From NCBI RefSeq assembly GCF_001644225.1, contig NZ_LSTV01000002.1, positions 193,169-257,168 on the forward strand: DNA of 64,000 bases. Reading direction: 5' to 3'. The position numbers were made by a program, and so were the translations under genes. Below are positions 25,804-33,919 of the stretch, in pieces (positions within the stretch are counted from its first letter, which is position 1; each line of letters starts with the position of its first letter). The notes under the pieces are model-generated. The model had not been told where the DNA came from. It worked only from the letters and a program-made list of their open reading frames with translations, and made no database searches. Source of the DNA: Microbacterium oleivorans (GTDB lineage: Bacteria; Actinomycetota; Actinomycetes; Actinomycetales; Microbacteriaceae).

Positions 25804-26822
25804 CGAGTCAGGCTACCGGCCAGCTCGTCGATGTTCTGCTGCATCCACTCGAGGTAGGTCAGCCCGTCGGGCAGGAGCTCGGTGAACTTCAGCACCGGGA
25901 TGTCGGCCTTCGTCGCGAGGCCCTCCACCTCGGTCGTCTCGGCGCCGCCGGTCTGGGCGTTGACGATGACGGTGCGGACCTCGCCCGAGCCGAGGATCTT
26001 CGTCGCCTCGAGCATGGTCGCGGGCGGGACGTCCTGGCCCTCCTCGACGGCTTCGCTGAACGCTTCGGGAGTCGCGTTCTCGAGCCCGGCCGCGGCCGTC
26101 AGGTACAGCGGGACCGGCTCGGTCACGAAGATCTTCTCGCCCGCGTGGTCGGCCTTGATCTTCTCGAGAGAGGTCTCGAGACCGGCGATGCCGTCGATGA
26201 GCTTCTTCGCGTTCGCCTCGAAGGTGTCGGCCTTGGCGGCATCCAGGTCACCCAGTTCGTGGGCGATGTCCTCGACGACGTGCTCCATCGTGTGCGGGTC
26301 GTACCAGACGTGCTCGTTGAAGCCCTCGATGTGGTCGTGGCCCGCGTGGTCGTCACCCTCGGCGTGCGCGTCCTCCTCGGCGTGGGCGTCGCCCTCGGCG
26401 TGGGCGTCGCCCTCGGCGTGGGCGTCGTCGGAGTGGCCCTCGTTGCCGGGGTAGTCGTGCGAGTACTCGACGGCGGTGATGACGGGGGCCGTCGTGCCGC
26501 TCGCGTCGATCAGCGCGTCGACGAACGCGTCGTAGCCGCCGCCGTTCTCGATGACGAGGTCGGCCTGCGACACGGTGAGCTGGTCCCGCGCCGACGCCTC
26601 GTACGAGTGCGGGTCCTGCGAGAGCGAATCGATGATCGAGGTGACCTCGACATCGTCCCCGCCGACGGCCTGGGCCAGCGAGCCGTAGACGTTCGTCGAC
26701 GCGACGACTTTCAGCCGCTCGTCACCGCCGCCCGCCGCAGGGCTCGTCACGGTGGCGCAGCCCGCGAGCACGAGGACCGATCCGACGGAGAGGGCGAGCA
26801 GTGCGGGCACACGAGAGGTCAT
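25800..26822 (-). CDS. znuA: Zinc-binding lipoprotein, cluster 9 ABC transporter
   Basis: A 340-residue lipoprotein (VLVLAGCAT, Cys about 22) of the ZnuA/TroA family. It contains DPHSYE, then a long His/Asp/Glu-rich loop of five repeated HAEGD-like units (about residues 130-160), then HVWYDPHTME. The loop is typical of zinc-specific ZnuA proteins. A Zur-like box lies 20 bp upstream of the start, so low zinc should derepress it and the genes behind it. Confidence 0.94.
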   Translation of the reverse strand: MTSRVPALLALSVGSVLVLAGCATVTSPAAGGGDERLKVVASTNVYGSLAQAVGGDDVEVTSIIDSLSQDPHSYEASARDQLTVSQADLVIENGGGYDAFVDALIDASGTTAPVITAVEYSHDYPGNEGHSDDAHAEGDAHAEGDAHAEEDAHAEGDDHAGHDHIEGFNEHVWYDPHTMEHVVEDIAHELGDLDAAKADTFEANAKKLIDGIAGLETSLEKIKADHAGEKIFVTEPVPLYLTAAAGLENATPEAFSEAVEEGQDVPPATMLEATKILGSGEVRTVIVNAQTGGAETTEVEGLATKADIPVLKFTELLPDGLTYLEWMQQNIDELAGSLTR

Positions 26823-26841
26823 GCCGCGAGTCTACGCGGTG

Positions 26842-26858
26842 TTGATAATCGTTCTCAA
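26842..26858. promoter_or_regulatory. Zur box upstream of znuA
   Basis: ttgataatcgttctcaa is a near-perfect inverted repeat (one mismatched pair) matching the Fur/Zur family TGATAATNNTTATCA pattern. It lies 20 bp before znuA and is also upstream of the DUF3140 stop. It stands out as A/T-rich in a high-GC context. Confidence 0.85.
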
Positions 26859-26882
26859 ATCGTCGAGCTGCTTCCCAGGCTC

Positions 26883-27215
26883 CTACTTGAGGGGGTCGTG
26901 ACCCCAGTTCATCAGCGAGAAGCGCCAGTCCGTGTCCTCGACATCACCCTTCGGGCGCTGCTTCGAGTGGCGGGCGACGTACCCGTGCACCTTCTTCATG
27001 TGCGCGTAGTCGGAGTCGGTCAGGTCGGCCTTCTTCTTCCGCAGGATCGTCACGATCCTCCGCCCCGAGGCGTGCCCGGTCGACTCGCCGCCACCCGACT
27101 TCTGACCGACGCTCTTCGATTCGTCGGTGTCGAGCCATTTCTCGATCTCGGCCGCCGTCATGTTGACCGCCTCATCGAAGTCCGTCGTGATCTGCTGACG
27201 TTCGTCCTCGCTCAT
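26883..27215 (-). CDS. DUF3140 domain protein
   Basis: A 110-residue soluble charged protein: DEAVNMTAAEIEKWLDTDESKSVGQK, GRRIVTILRKKKADLTDSDYAHMKKVHGYVARH. This is the DUF3140 pattern, with unknown function, possibly DNA- or stress-related. An ATG at 27215 is chosen; another ATG eight codons upstream exists. Confidence 0.85.
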   Translation of the reverse strand: MSEDERQQITTDFDEAVNMTAAEIEKWLDTDESKSVGQKSGGGESTGHASGRRIVTILRKKKADLTDSDYAHMKKVHGYVARHSKQRPKGDVEDTDWRFSLMNWGHDPLK

Positions 27216-27355
27216 CCCGCAAGTCTTCCGCGGGCCCATGGCGCATGACCACGGGCTTGCGCAAGAGCCCCGAGCCGGTTTTCGCCGCCTGTTACTGTCA
27301 TCGGACCGGGGGCACCCGCATCCTCCGGCGCGCCACCACTCCGGGGAGTTCGAGC

Positions 27356-27784
27356 ATGACCGAGCAGCTGACCTTCATCGTCTACGCGAGCCGTGCGGTC
27401 GAGCCCTTCGATCACGACGGCCTCGTCGATCTGCTGAGCCAGAGCCGCGTGAACAACTCCCGTGACGGCATCACGGGGATGCTGGTCTACCGCGACCTCG
27501 ACTTCATCCAGATCCTCGAAGGACCGGATGCCGCGGTCCGTGCGCTCCTCGAGCGCATCGGGCGCGATCCCCGCCACACCGACGTCCGTGTGCTGCTCGA
27601 GGAGCAGACGACCGAGCGCAAGTACGCGGCATGGTCCATGGGCTACGTGCCGACGGCACCCGGTGACGGATCGGACGGCGCGGTCGACGCCCTCCGGACC
27701 GCCGACGACGATGCGACGACCCGCGAGTCGGCGGACGCCCTCGGCGGATGGTTCCACGGCAGGGCGAGCGGCTCGACCGACTGA
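27356..27784 (+). CDS. BLUF blue-light sensor protein
   Basis: A 142-residue stand-alone BLUF protein. Key flavin-pocket residues are all visible: Tyr10 (FIVYAS), Asn33/34, Gln52 (FIQILEG), Trp93 and Met95 (AAWSMGY). It should bind FAD and undergo the usual red-shifted light state. There is no attached output domain, so it must act through a partner. ATG is preceded by ggggag. Confidence 0.92.
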   Translation: MTEQLTFIVYASRAVEPFDHDGLVDLLSQSRVNNSRDGITGMLVYRDLDFIQILEGPDAAVRALLERIGRDPRHTDVRVLLEEQTTERKYAAWSMGYVPTAPGDGSDGAVDALRTADDDATTRESADALGGWFHGRASGSTD

Positions 27785-27794
27785 CCGGCTCCGC

Positions 27795-28052
27795 TCACCG
27801 GCGGGTGAGCGACACGTACGCCAGGCCCGACAGGTTGACGAGGACGTCCGTCGGTGTCCGCACGACGACCGCGAGCACCCCGCCGCACGTCTCGCATCGC
27901 GCGACGGCCCCCATCTCCGTCACGTAGGCGTGCGCCCTGGCGAGGACGGCGCGATGTCGGCACCCGGCGCACTGTCCGATCGCGTCGGTGAACTCGATGC
28001 CGAAGACGTCGGCGAAGGTGCCGGCGAGGGCGTTGCCGTCGAGGTGCGTCAT
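27795..28052 (-). CDS. DUF6510 zinc-ribbon-like small protein
   Basis: An 85-residue protein with two Cys pairs, QCAGC and CETCGG, likely a zinc ribbon, after a start HLDGNALAG typical of the DUF6510 type. Its ATG overlaps the oxidoreductase stop, so it is the third gene of the redox cassette. Function unknown. Confidence 0.75.
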   Translation of the reverse strand: MTHLDGNALAGTFADVFGIEFTDAIGQCAGCRHRAVLARAHAYVTEMGAVARCETCGGVLAVVVRTPTDVLVNLSGLAYVSLTRR

Positions 28053-28783
28053 CCACTGCCTCCGAAGCGTTCGGTGCGTATCCGCGACGGGTCGTGGCCG
28101 AGCTGCGAGAGCCAGCCGGCGACCGTCTCGACGAACGGCGTGGGCCCGCACACGTAGATCCGCGGCATGGCCGTGGCCGGGAAGATGGATGCGGCGAGGG
28201 ATTCCCCGGTCAGCCGACCAGGGGGCCTCGCCGACCCGGCGGGGGCGCGACGTGTGTGGACGACGTCGATGCTCGTCGCCGTCAGCGCGGCGAGCTCGTC
28301 GGTGAAGAAGACGTCGTCCGGCGTCCGAACCGAGTACAGGAGTCGAAAGTCGGGCCCTCGCGCCTCGCGCTCCCGCGCGGCGGCCATGGCGTAGAGCGGC
28401 ACCACTCCCGAACCGCCGGCGATGAGTTGCACCGGCGCGGGGTCGGGATCGTCCGGCGTCCAGACGAAGTAGCGACCCAGCGGTCCGTGCACTTCCAGCT
28501 CGTCGCCCTCGACGAGGTCGTGGACCAGGTAGGGCGAGACCTCGCCCGAGGGCACCTCGTCGACCGCGAGGACGACCCGCGTCGCCGGTCCCGACGACGC
28601 GATGGAGTACGACCGCGACGCCTGATAGCCGTCGGGTGCGGTGAGGCGGATGTCGAGATGCGAACCCGCATGGTTCCCCGGCCACGTCGGGACCTCGATC
28701 TCGAGACGGACTGCGGAGGCGGTCTCGGGGCGACGCGAGACGACACGGCCCACGTGCCACCCGGCGCGGAACCGCTCCGTCAC
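28049..28783 (-). CDS. Ferredoxin-NADP reductase-like flavoprotein
   Basis: A 244-residue FNR-type oxidoreductase. FAD motif SRSYSIASS (about 59-67), NAD(P) motif AGGSGVVPLYAM, C-terminal YVCGPTPFVETVAGWL. No [2Fe-2S] domain is attached. It sits between a sulfite-oxidase-like molybdoprotein and DUF6510, with 4-bp overlaps on both sides, and could pass electrons to or from the molybdoprotein. Confidence 0.88.
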   Translation of the reverse strand: MTERFRAGWHVGRVVSRRPETASAVRLEIEVPTWPGNHAGSHLDIRLTAPDGYQASRSYSIASSGPATRVVLAVDEVPSGEVSPYLVHDLVEGDELEVHGPLGRYFVWTPDDPDPAPVQLIAGGSGVVPLYAMAAAREREARGPDFRLLYSVRTPDDVFFTDELAALTATSIDVVHTRRAPAGSARPPGRLTGESLAASIFPATAMPRIYVCGPTPFVETVAGWLSQLGHDPSRIRTERFGGSG

Positions 28784-29373
28784 CAGTAGCGTTCCTCGCG
28801 CCACGGGTCGCCGCGGAGGTGGTAGCCGTTCTGCTCCCAGAACCCGGGCTCATCGGTGGGCATCATCTGCATCTCGGCGACCCACTTGGCGCTCTTCCAG
28901 AAGTACAGATGCGGCACGAGCAACCGCGCGGGCCCGCCGTGCTCCGCCGTGAGGGGCTCACCGTCCGCCTCGGTCGCGATCCACGCCTGCCCCTCGAGCA
29001 GATCGTCCAGGGGGAGGTTCGTCGTGTAGCCGTCGTGGGTGCGCACCATGACGAAGTCGTAGGAGGTCTCGACGTCCTCGAACAGCCGGTCCACCGAGAC
29101 GCCGCGCCATGCCATCCCCAGGCGCGACCAGTGGGTGACGCAGTGGATGTCGGTGCGGATGTCCTCGACGCCCACCTCGTGCAGGGTGCCCCAGTCCCAG
29201 CGGTGCTGCGCGCCCGTCTCCGTCGTGATCGAGAAGGACCACTCCTCCGGCGAGATGTCGGGCGTCGGGCCGGCCGTCAGGACGGGCCAGTCGTCGACGA
29301 GCGTCTGCCCCGGAGGCAGCCGAGGATCGCCCGTACCGCGCCGACCGCCGAACCCGCGATTGATGACCGCCAT
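28780..29373 (-). CDS. Sulfite-oxidase-like molybdopterin oxidoreductase
   Basis: A 197-residue protein of the sulfite oxidase/YedY fold: the molybdenum Cys is in DIHCVTHWSRLG (Cys78), followed by GMAWRGV and ARLLVPHLYFWKSAKWV. No signal peptide is seen, so it is probably cytoplasmic. It is short, lacking a dimerisation domain. It is the first gene of a three-gene redox unit. Confidence 0.88.
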   Translation of the reverse strand: MAVINRGFGGRRGTGDPRLPPGQTLVDDWPVLTAGPTPDISPEEWSFSITTETGAQHRWDWGTLHEVGVEDIRTDIHCVTHWSRLGMAWRGVSVDRLFEDVETSYDFVMVRTHDGYTTNLPLDDLLEGQAWIATEADGEPLTAEHGGPARLLVPHLYFWKSAKWVAEMQMMPTDEPGFWEQNGYHLRGDPWREERYW

Positions 29374-29425
29374 GGGAGATGCCTACCGCGTCCGCCGGGG
29401 TGCCGTCAACGAGGCGGCGGGCGCG

Positions 29426-30760
29426 TCAGTCGAGCAGCAGCGCCGGCTCCTCGAGCACCGAGGCGACGTCGGCGATGAAGCGGCTGATGCCGTCGCCGTC
29501 GATGACGCGGTGGTCGAACGAACCCGACACCGTCGTCACGAACCGCGGACGCACCTCGCCGTCCACCACCCATGGCTTCTGCCGGATCGTGCCCATGGCG
29601 ATGATGCCGGACTCCCCCGGATTGATGATCGGGGTCCCGGCATCCATCCCGAAGACACCGATGTTCGTGATCGTGAACGTGCCGCCCTGCTGATCGGTCG
29701 GCGTCGTCTTGCCGTCGCGCGCCGTCACGGTGAGCTTCTCGAGCGCCCTCGCGAGGCCGCGCATGTTGAGGTCCTGCGCGTCCTTGATGTTGGGGACGAG
29801 CAGGCCGCGGGGCGTCGCCGCCGCGATGCCGAGGTTCACGTAGTGGCGCACGCGGATCTCGGCGCCGTTCTCGGTCTCGACCCACGCGGCGTTGATCATC
29901 GGCGTGCGGCGCAGTGCCCAGATGACGGCGCGCGAGAAGATCAGCAGCGGCGAGATCTTCACGTCGGCGAAGTCGGGCGAGGCCTTCAGCCGCTTGACGA
30001 GCTCCATCGTGCGGGTCGCGTCGACGTCGGTCCAGACCGACACGTGCGGCGCCGTGTACGCGCTCGAGGTCATCGCGTTGGCGGTGGCCTTGCGCACGCC
30101 CTTGACGGTGATGGCCTCTTCGCGGGCGTCCGCCGGTGGCGCCGACGGGGCGGGGACGGATGCCGCGGGTGCCGCGACGGGGATCGACAGCTCGCGCTCC
30201 TCGGGCAGCTCCGGCGTCGCGATGTTGCGGAAGACCGACGCCTGCTCGGCGTGACGGACGACGTCCTCGCGGGTCACCTCGCCGGCGGCGCCGCTCGGCG
30301 TCACGTCCGACAGGTCGACACCCAGATCGCGCGCGAGCTTGCGGATCGGGGGCTTCGCGACGACGCCGACCGCCTTCGTCACCGGCTTCTCGGCCGGCTT
30401 GCGGCGGCGCGACTTCACCTCACCCCCGGTGCCGTAGCCGACGAGCACCGAGCCACCGGGCTCCTCGGCGGGCTTCTCGCCGTGCTCGGAGCGGCCGATG
30501 TCGGCATCCGGCTGTCCCTGGCCCCCGGCGATCGTGATGATCGCGGCGCCGACCTCGACCGTCGCGCCCTCGGCGGCGAGGATGTCGCCCACCGTGCCGC
30601 TGAACGGCGACGGCAGCTCGACGAGCGACTTCGCCGTCTCGATCTCGACGAGGACGTCGTTGACGTCGACGCTGTCGCCGGGCGCGACGCGCCACTGCAC
30701 GATCTCGGCCTCGGTGAGGCCTTCGCCGACGTCCGGCAGGTGGAAGGTCTGCGTGCTCAT
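29426..30760 (-). CDS. bkdC: 2-oxo acid dehydrogenase E2 (dihydrolipoamide acyltransferase)
   Basis: A 444-residue E2. One lipoyl domain with Lys44 in EIETAKS, a peripheral subunit-binding domain ([12 protein letters not shown], about 160), and an acyltransferase domain ending in [12 protein letters not shown] (His417). With E1 alpha and beta upstream, this forms a branched-chain or acetoin-type complex. No E3 is adjacent. It lies 126 bp after E1 beta, across a palindrome. Confidence 0.9.
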   Translation of the reverse strand: MSTQTFHLPDVGEGLTEAEIVQWRVAPGDSVDVNDVLVEIETAKSLVELPSPFSGTVGDILAAEGATVEVGAAIITIAGGQGQPDADIGRSEHGEKPAEEPGGSVLVGYGTGGEVKSRRRKPAEKPVTKAVGVVAKPPIRKLARDLGVDLSDVTPSGAAGEVTREDVVRHAEQASVFRNIATPELPEERELSIPVAAPAASVPAPSAPPADAREEAITVKGVRKATANAMTSSAYTAPHVSVWTDVDATRTMELVKRLKASPDFADVKISPLLIFSRAVIWALRRTPMINAAWVETENGAEIRVRHYVNLGIAAATPRGLLVPNIKDAQDLNMRGLARALEKLTVTARDGKTTPTDQQGGTFTITNIGVFGMDAGTPIINPGESGIIAMGTIRQKPWVVDGEVRPRFVTTVSGSFDHRVIDGDGISRFIADVASVLEEPALLLD

Positions 30761-30772
30761 GTCATCTCCATC

Positions 30773-30847
30773 TCCGCGAGACTGCAGACGCGCGCCGAGA
30801 CAGCGGGGTGACGCCGCAGTCTCGACGCACACGTGCAGTCTCGCGGA
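30773..30847. repeat. Compound palindrome between E1 beta and E2
   Basis: tccgcgagactgca (30773-30786) and tgcagtctcgcgga (30834-30847) are a perfect 14-bp inverted repeat with an inner cgagac/gtctcg pair. It may attenuate or terminate between the two genes of the same complex, or be a dispersed repeat. Confidence 0.75.
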
Positions 30848-30886
30848 TGTGTGGGGGTCGCGGGTAGGGAGGCATCGTCGGCGGAG

Positions 30887-31870
30887 TCAGTAGGCGAGGG
30901 CGCGGTCGACGGCCTCGAGGATGCGGTCCGCGTCGGGGAGGTACTGCCCCTCGAGCTTCGCGGGCGGGAACGGGACGTCGAAGCCCGAGACCCGGAGCAC
31001 GGGCGCCTCGAGCGCGTAGAACGCGCGCTCCATGACGGTCGCGGCCACCTCGGAGCCGACCGACACGTTGCCGGGCGCCTCCTGCGCGTAGACCATGCGC
31101 CCCGTGCGGCGCACCGACTCGAGGATCGGCTCGTAGTCGATCGGCGACAGCGAGCGCACGTCGATGACCTCGCACGAGGTGCCCTCGCCCTCGGCGAGGG
31201 CGGCGGCCTGCAGGAGGGTCGTCACCATCGCACCGTGACCGACGAGCGTGACATCGGTGCCGCGGCGGACGACGCGGGAGGCGTGCAGCGGGAGCGCCCG
31301 CTCCGCGACATCCACCTCGCCCTTCATCCAGTACTTCGCCTTCGGCTCGAGGAAGATCACCGGGTCGGGCGAGGCGATCGCGTCCTGGATCATCCAGTAG
31401 GCGTCGTTCGGCGTCGAGGGCGACACGACCCGCAGACCCGGGGTGTGCGCGAAGTACGCCTCGGGGCTCTCCTGGTGGTGCTCGACGGCACCGATGTGCC
31501 CGCCGTAGGGGATGCGGATGACGAGGGGGAAGTTCGCGTGCCCCTCGTGCCGGTTCGCGAGCTTCGCGAGCTGCGTCGTGATCTGGTCGAAGGCGGGGAA
31601 GACGAAGCCGTCGAACTGGATCTCGATGACGGGACGGAACCCCGCCATCGCGAGGCCGATCGCGGTGCCGACGATCCCCGACTCGGCCAGCGGCGTGTCG
31701 AGCACGCGCTGCGGTCCGAACTCGGCGTGCAGGCCCTCGGTCACGCGGAAGACGCCGCCGAGCGGCCCGATGTCCTCGCCCATGAGCAGGACGTGGTCGT
31801 CCGCGGTCATCGCCGCGCGGAGGCCGGCGTTGAGCGCCTTCGCGAACGGCAGGGTCTGGATGTCGCTCAC
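30887..31870 (-). CDS. bkdB: 2-oxo acid dehydrogenase E1 beta
   Basis: A 327-residue E1 beta: LLMGEDIGPLGGVFRVTEGL, DTPLAESGIVGTAIGLAM, YGGHIGAVEHHQESPEAYF, and GHGAMV. It pairs with E1 alpha to decarboxylate a 2-oxo acid with thiamine diphosphate. The GTG start overlaps the E1 alpha stop by 4 bp. Confidence 0.92.
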   Translation of the reverse strand: MSDIQTLPFAKALNAGLRAAMTADDHVLLMGEDIGPLGGVFRVTEGLHAEFGPQRVLDTPLAESGIVGTAIGLAMAGFRPVIEIQFDGFVFPAFDQITTQLAKLANRHEGHANFPLVIRIPYGGHIGAVEHHQESPEAYFAHTPGLRVVSPSTPNDAYWMIQDAIASPDPVIFLEPKAKYWMKGEVDVAERALPLHASRVVRRGTDVTLVGHGAMVTTLLQAAALAEGEGTSCEVIDVRSLSPIDYEPILESVRRTGRMVYAQEAPGNVSVGSEVAATVMERAFYALEAPVLRVSGFDVPFPPAKLEGQYLPDADRILEAVDRALAY

Positions 31871-33006
31871 GCGTTCCCCTCCTCGAAGGATGCCTCGTAC
31901 TCGGCGAGCCAGCGCTGCTGCTCCTGCACGAGCGGGTGGGCGTCGCCGTAGACGTGGTCGAACATGACGCCGGTGGGGATGTCGCCCAGGGCGTTCGTGC
32001 GCACGCGCACGTCGTCGGCGTAGGCGGCGGCTGCGGCATCCACCTCTTCGAAGAAGGATGCCGAGGCGCCCCGGTTCTGCAGGAAGGCCCGCATGCGCGC
32101 GATCGGGTCGCGGCGCAGCCACGACTGCTCCTCGTCGCTCGTGCGGTACTTGGTCGGGTCGTCGCTGGTCGTGTGGGCGCCCATGCGGTAGGTCAGCGCC
32201 TCGATCGCGCGGGGGCCGCCGCCGGCGCGCGCCTCGTCGAGGGCGACCCTGCTGACCGCGTAGCTCGCGAGGACGTCGTTGCCGTCGACGCGGACGGCGG
32301 GGATGCCGTAGCCGTCGCCGCGGCGGGCGAGCGGGACGCGCGACTGCGTCGAGACGGGGACCGAGATCGCCCAGTGGTTGTTCTGCAAAAAGAAGACCTG
32401 CGGCGTCCGGTAGCTCGCGGCGAACACCATCGCCTCGTGCACGTCGCCCTGGCTCGAGGCGCCGTCGCCGTAGTAGACGATGACCGCCTCGTCCTTCTCG
32501 GGGTCGCCGGTGCCGGTGCGCCCGTCGAAGACGAGGCCCATGCCGAGGCCCGTCGCGTGCAGGGTCTGCGCGCCGAGGACGAGCGTGTAGATGTGCGTGT
32601 TCTGGTGCTCGGCCGGGTTCCACCCGCCGTGGGTGAGCCCGCGCATCAGCCGGATGATGTCGATCGGGTCGACGCCGCGGGTCGTGACGACGACGTGCTC
32701 GCGGTAGGACGGGAAGACGTGATCGTGCGCGCGCGTCGCCCTCGCCGAGCCGACCTGCGCGGCCTCCTGTCCGAGGGACGGCGGCCACAGTGCGAGCTGG
32801 CCCTGACGCTGCAGGTTGGTCGCCTGCCGGTCGAAGGCGCGCACCACGACCATGTCGCGGTAGAACGTCTCGAGCTCGGTGTCGGTGAGGGCGTCGATCA
32901 GCGGCAGGTAGCGCTCAGCCGCGTCGGAGGGGTCGTACGAACCGTCGGCGGCGAGGACGCGGACGACGTCGGATGCTTCGGCCGGAGCCTCGAACGAGGG
33001 GGTCAC
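31867..33006 (-). CDS. bkdA: 2-oxo acid dehydrogenase E1 alpha
   Basis: A 379-residue E1 alpha with the thiamine diphosphate motif YYGDGASSQGDVHEAMVFAA ending in QNNHWAIS, and YRMGAHTTSDDPTKYR. This set of residues is typical of branched-chain 2-oxo acid dehydrogenases rather than pyruvate ones. It starts the E1 alpha-E1 beta-E2 cluster, with a GTG start. Confidence 0.9.
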   Translation of the reverse strand: MTPSFEAPAEASDVVRVLAADGSYDPSDAAERYLPLIDALTDTELETFYRDMVVVRAFDRQATNLQRQGQLALWPPSLGQEAAQVGSARATRAHDHVFPSYREHVVVTTRGVDPIDIIRLMRGLTHGGWNPAEHQNTHIYTLVLGAQTLHATGLGMGLVFDGRTGTGDPEKDEAVIVYYGDGASSQGDVHEAMVFAASYRTPQVFFLQNNHWAISVPVSTQSRVPLARRGDGYGIPAVRVDGNDVLASYAVSRVALDEARAGGGPRAIEALTYRMGAHTTSDDPTKYRTSDEEQSWLRRDPIARMRAFLQNRGASASFFEEVDAAAAAYADDVRVRTNALGDIPTGVMFDHVYGDAHPLVQEQQRWLAEYEASFEEGNA

Positions 33007-33200
33007 CCTCCCACGCTAGACCCCGACGCATGAGCGGTTCTGCATGAGGTCGACAACGGATGCCGCGATTCGCCGTTCCCTCGGGACAAGCCGGCGTCGC
33101 GCGGCCCGGCATCCGCCCACCGTCCGCACTCGCCTGTCGCGAAGTGCGGAGCGCGGCGGCGTGTTGTGACAGGGGAAGGAGCGGCGGCGGCGACGGGGCG
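33007..33200. other. Intergenic region between E1 alpha and response regulator
   Basis: No gene is seen. Apart from the 45-bp palindrome and the operator at its right end, nothing else is recognised. Confidence 0.4.
33131..33175. repeat. 45-bp palindromic repeat, copy 1
   Basis: cgcctgtcgcgaagtgcg to gtgttgtgacagggg, 45 bp. In reverse complement it matches copies at 49069-49113 and 51424-51468, all 45 bp with cccctgtca/gacagggg ends. It lies between E1 alpha and the response regulator. Confidence 0.8.
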
Positions 33201-33235
33201 GCTTCAGCCGTGCTTCAGCGTGCGCACGCCACACT
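33201..33235 (+). promoter_or_regulatory. Response-regulator operator and leaderless promoter
   Basis: Two direct repeats gcttcag (33201, 33212; 11-bp period) lie 11 bp upstream of a cacact hexamer (33230-33235), which ends 6 bp before the ATG. The same layout precedes the PepSY-like gene at 35892. It fits an OmpR-type activator site replacing the -35, with a leaderless mRNA. Confidence 0.7.
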
Positions 33236-33241
33236 GGGCGC

Positions 33242-33919
33242 ATGCGTGTTCTGGTGGTCGACGACGAGGTGCGCCTTGCGGACGGCGTGCGGCGCGGGCT
33301 CGAAGCCGAGGGGTTCGCCGTCGACGTCGCGCACAACGGCGTCGACGGGCTGTGGCGCGCCCGCGAGACGAGGTACGACGCGATCGTGCTCGACCTGATG
33401 ATGCCGGGGATGAGCGGCTGGAAGGTCTGCGAGGCCCTCCGCGCCGAGGAGAACTGGACCCCCGTCCTCATGCTGACGGCCAAAGACGGCGAGTGGGACC
33501 AGGTCGACGCGCTCGACGCGGGCGCCGACGACTACGTCACGAAGCCCTTCTCGTACCCCGTGCTGGTCGCGCGGCTGCGGGCGCTCATCCGCCGCGGCGG
33601 CGTCGAACGTCCCGTGGCGCTCGAGGCCGGTGACCTGCACGTCGACCCCGCCGCCCGCCGCGTCCGCCGGGGCGACACGGCCGTCGAGCTGACCTCGCGC
33701 GAGTTCGCCGTGCTGCTGCACCTCATCCGCCACAAGGGCCAGGTCGTCTCCAAGCGCGACCTCATCGCGGGTGTCTGGGACGACGACTTCGACGGCGACC
33801 CGAACATCGTCGAGGTCTACGTCGGGCATCTGCGCCGCAAGCTCGACCGTCCCTTCGACCGGAACGCGATCGAGACCGTCCGCGGCGCCGGGTACCGACT
33901 GGCGGTCGACGGTGGCTGA
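33242..33919 (+). CDS. OmpR-family response regulator
   Basis: A 225-residue regulator. Receiver domain with Asp51 as phospho-acceptor (LDLMMPGMSGW), Lys101 in YVTKPFS; C-terminal winged helix (about 130-225) ending in GAGYRLAVDG. It is directly upstream of, and overlaps, its kinase gene. It probably binds the GCTTCAG direct repeats before its own gene and before the PepSY-like gene. Confidence 0.95.
   Translation: MRVLVVDDEVRLADGVRRGLEAEGFAVDVAHNGVDGLWRARETRYDAIVLDLMMPGMSGWKVCEALRAEENWTPVLMLTAKDGEWDQVDALDAGADDYVTKPFSYPVLVARLRALIRRGGVERPVALEAGDLHVDPAARRVRRGDTAVELTSREFAVLLHLIRHKGQVVSKRDLIAGVWDDDFDGDPNIVEVYVGHLRRKLDRPFDRNAIETVRGAGYRLAVDGG

Noticed and set aside
26330..26450. CRISPR-like repeats
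   Set aside because: The short tandem repeats are in frame and encode the His-rich loop of ZnuA.
29135..30811. A 558-codon plus-strand frame over the E2 gene
   Set aside because: Antisense shadow of a well-supported E2 protein with lipoyl and catalytic motifs.
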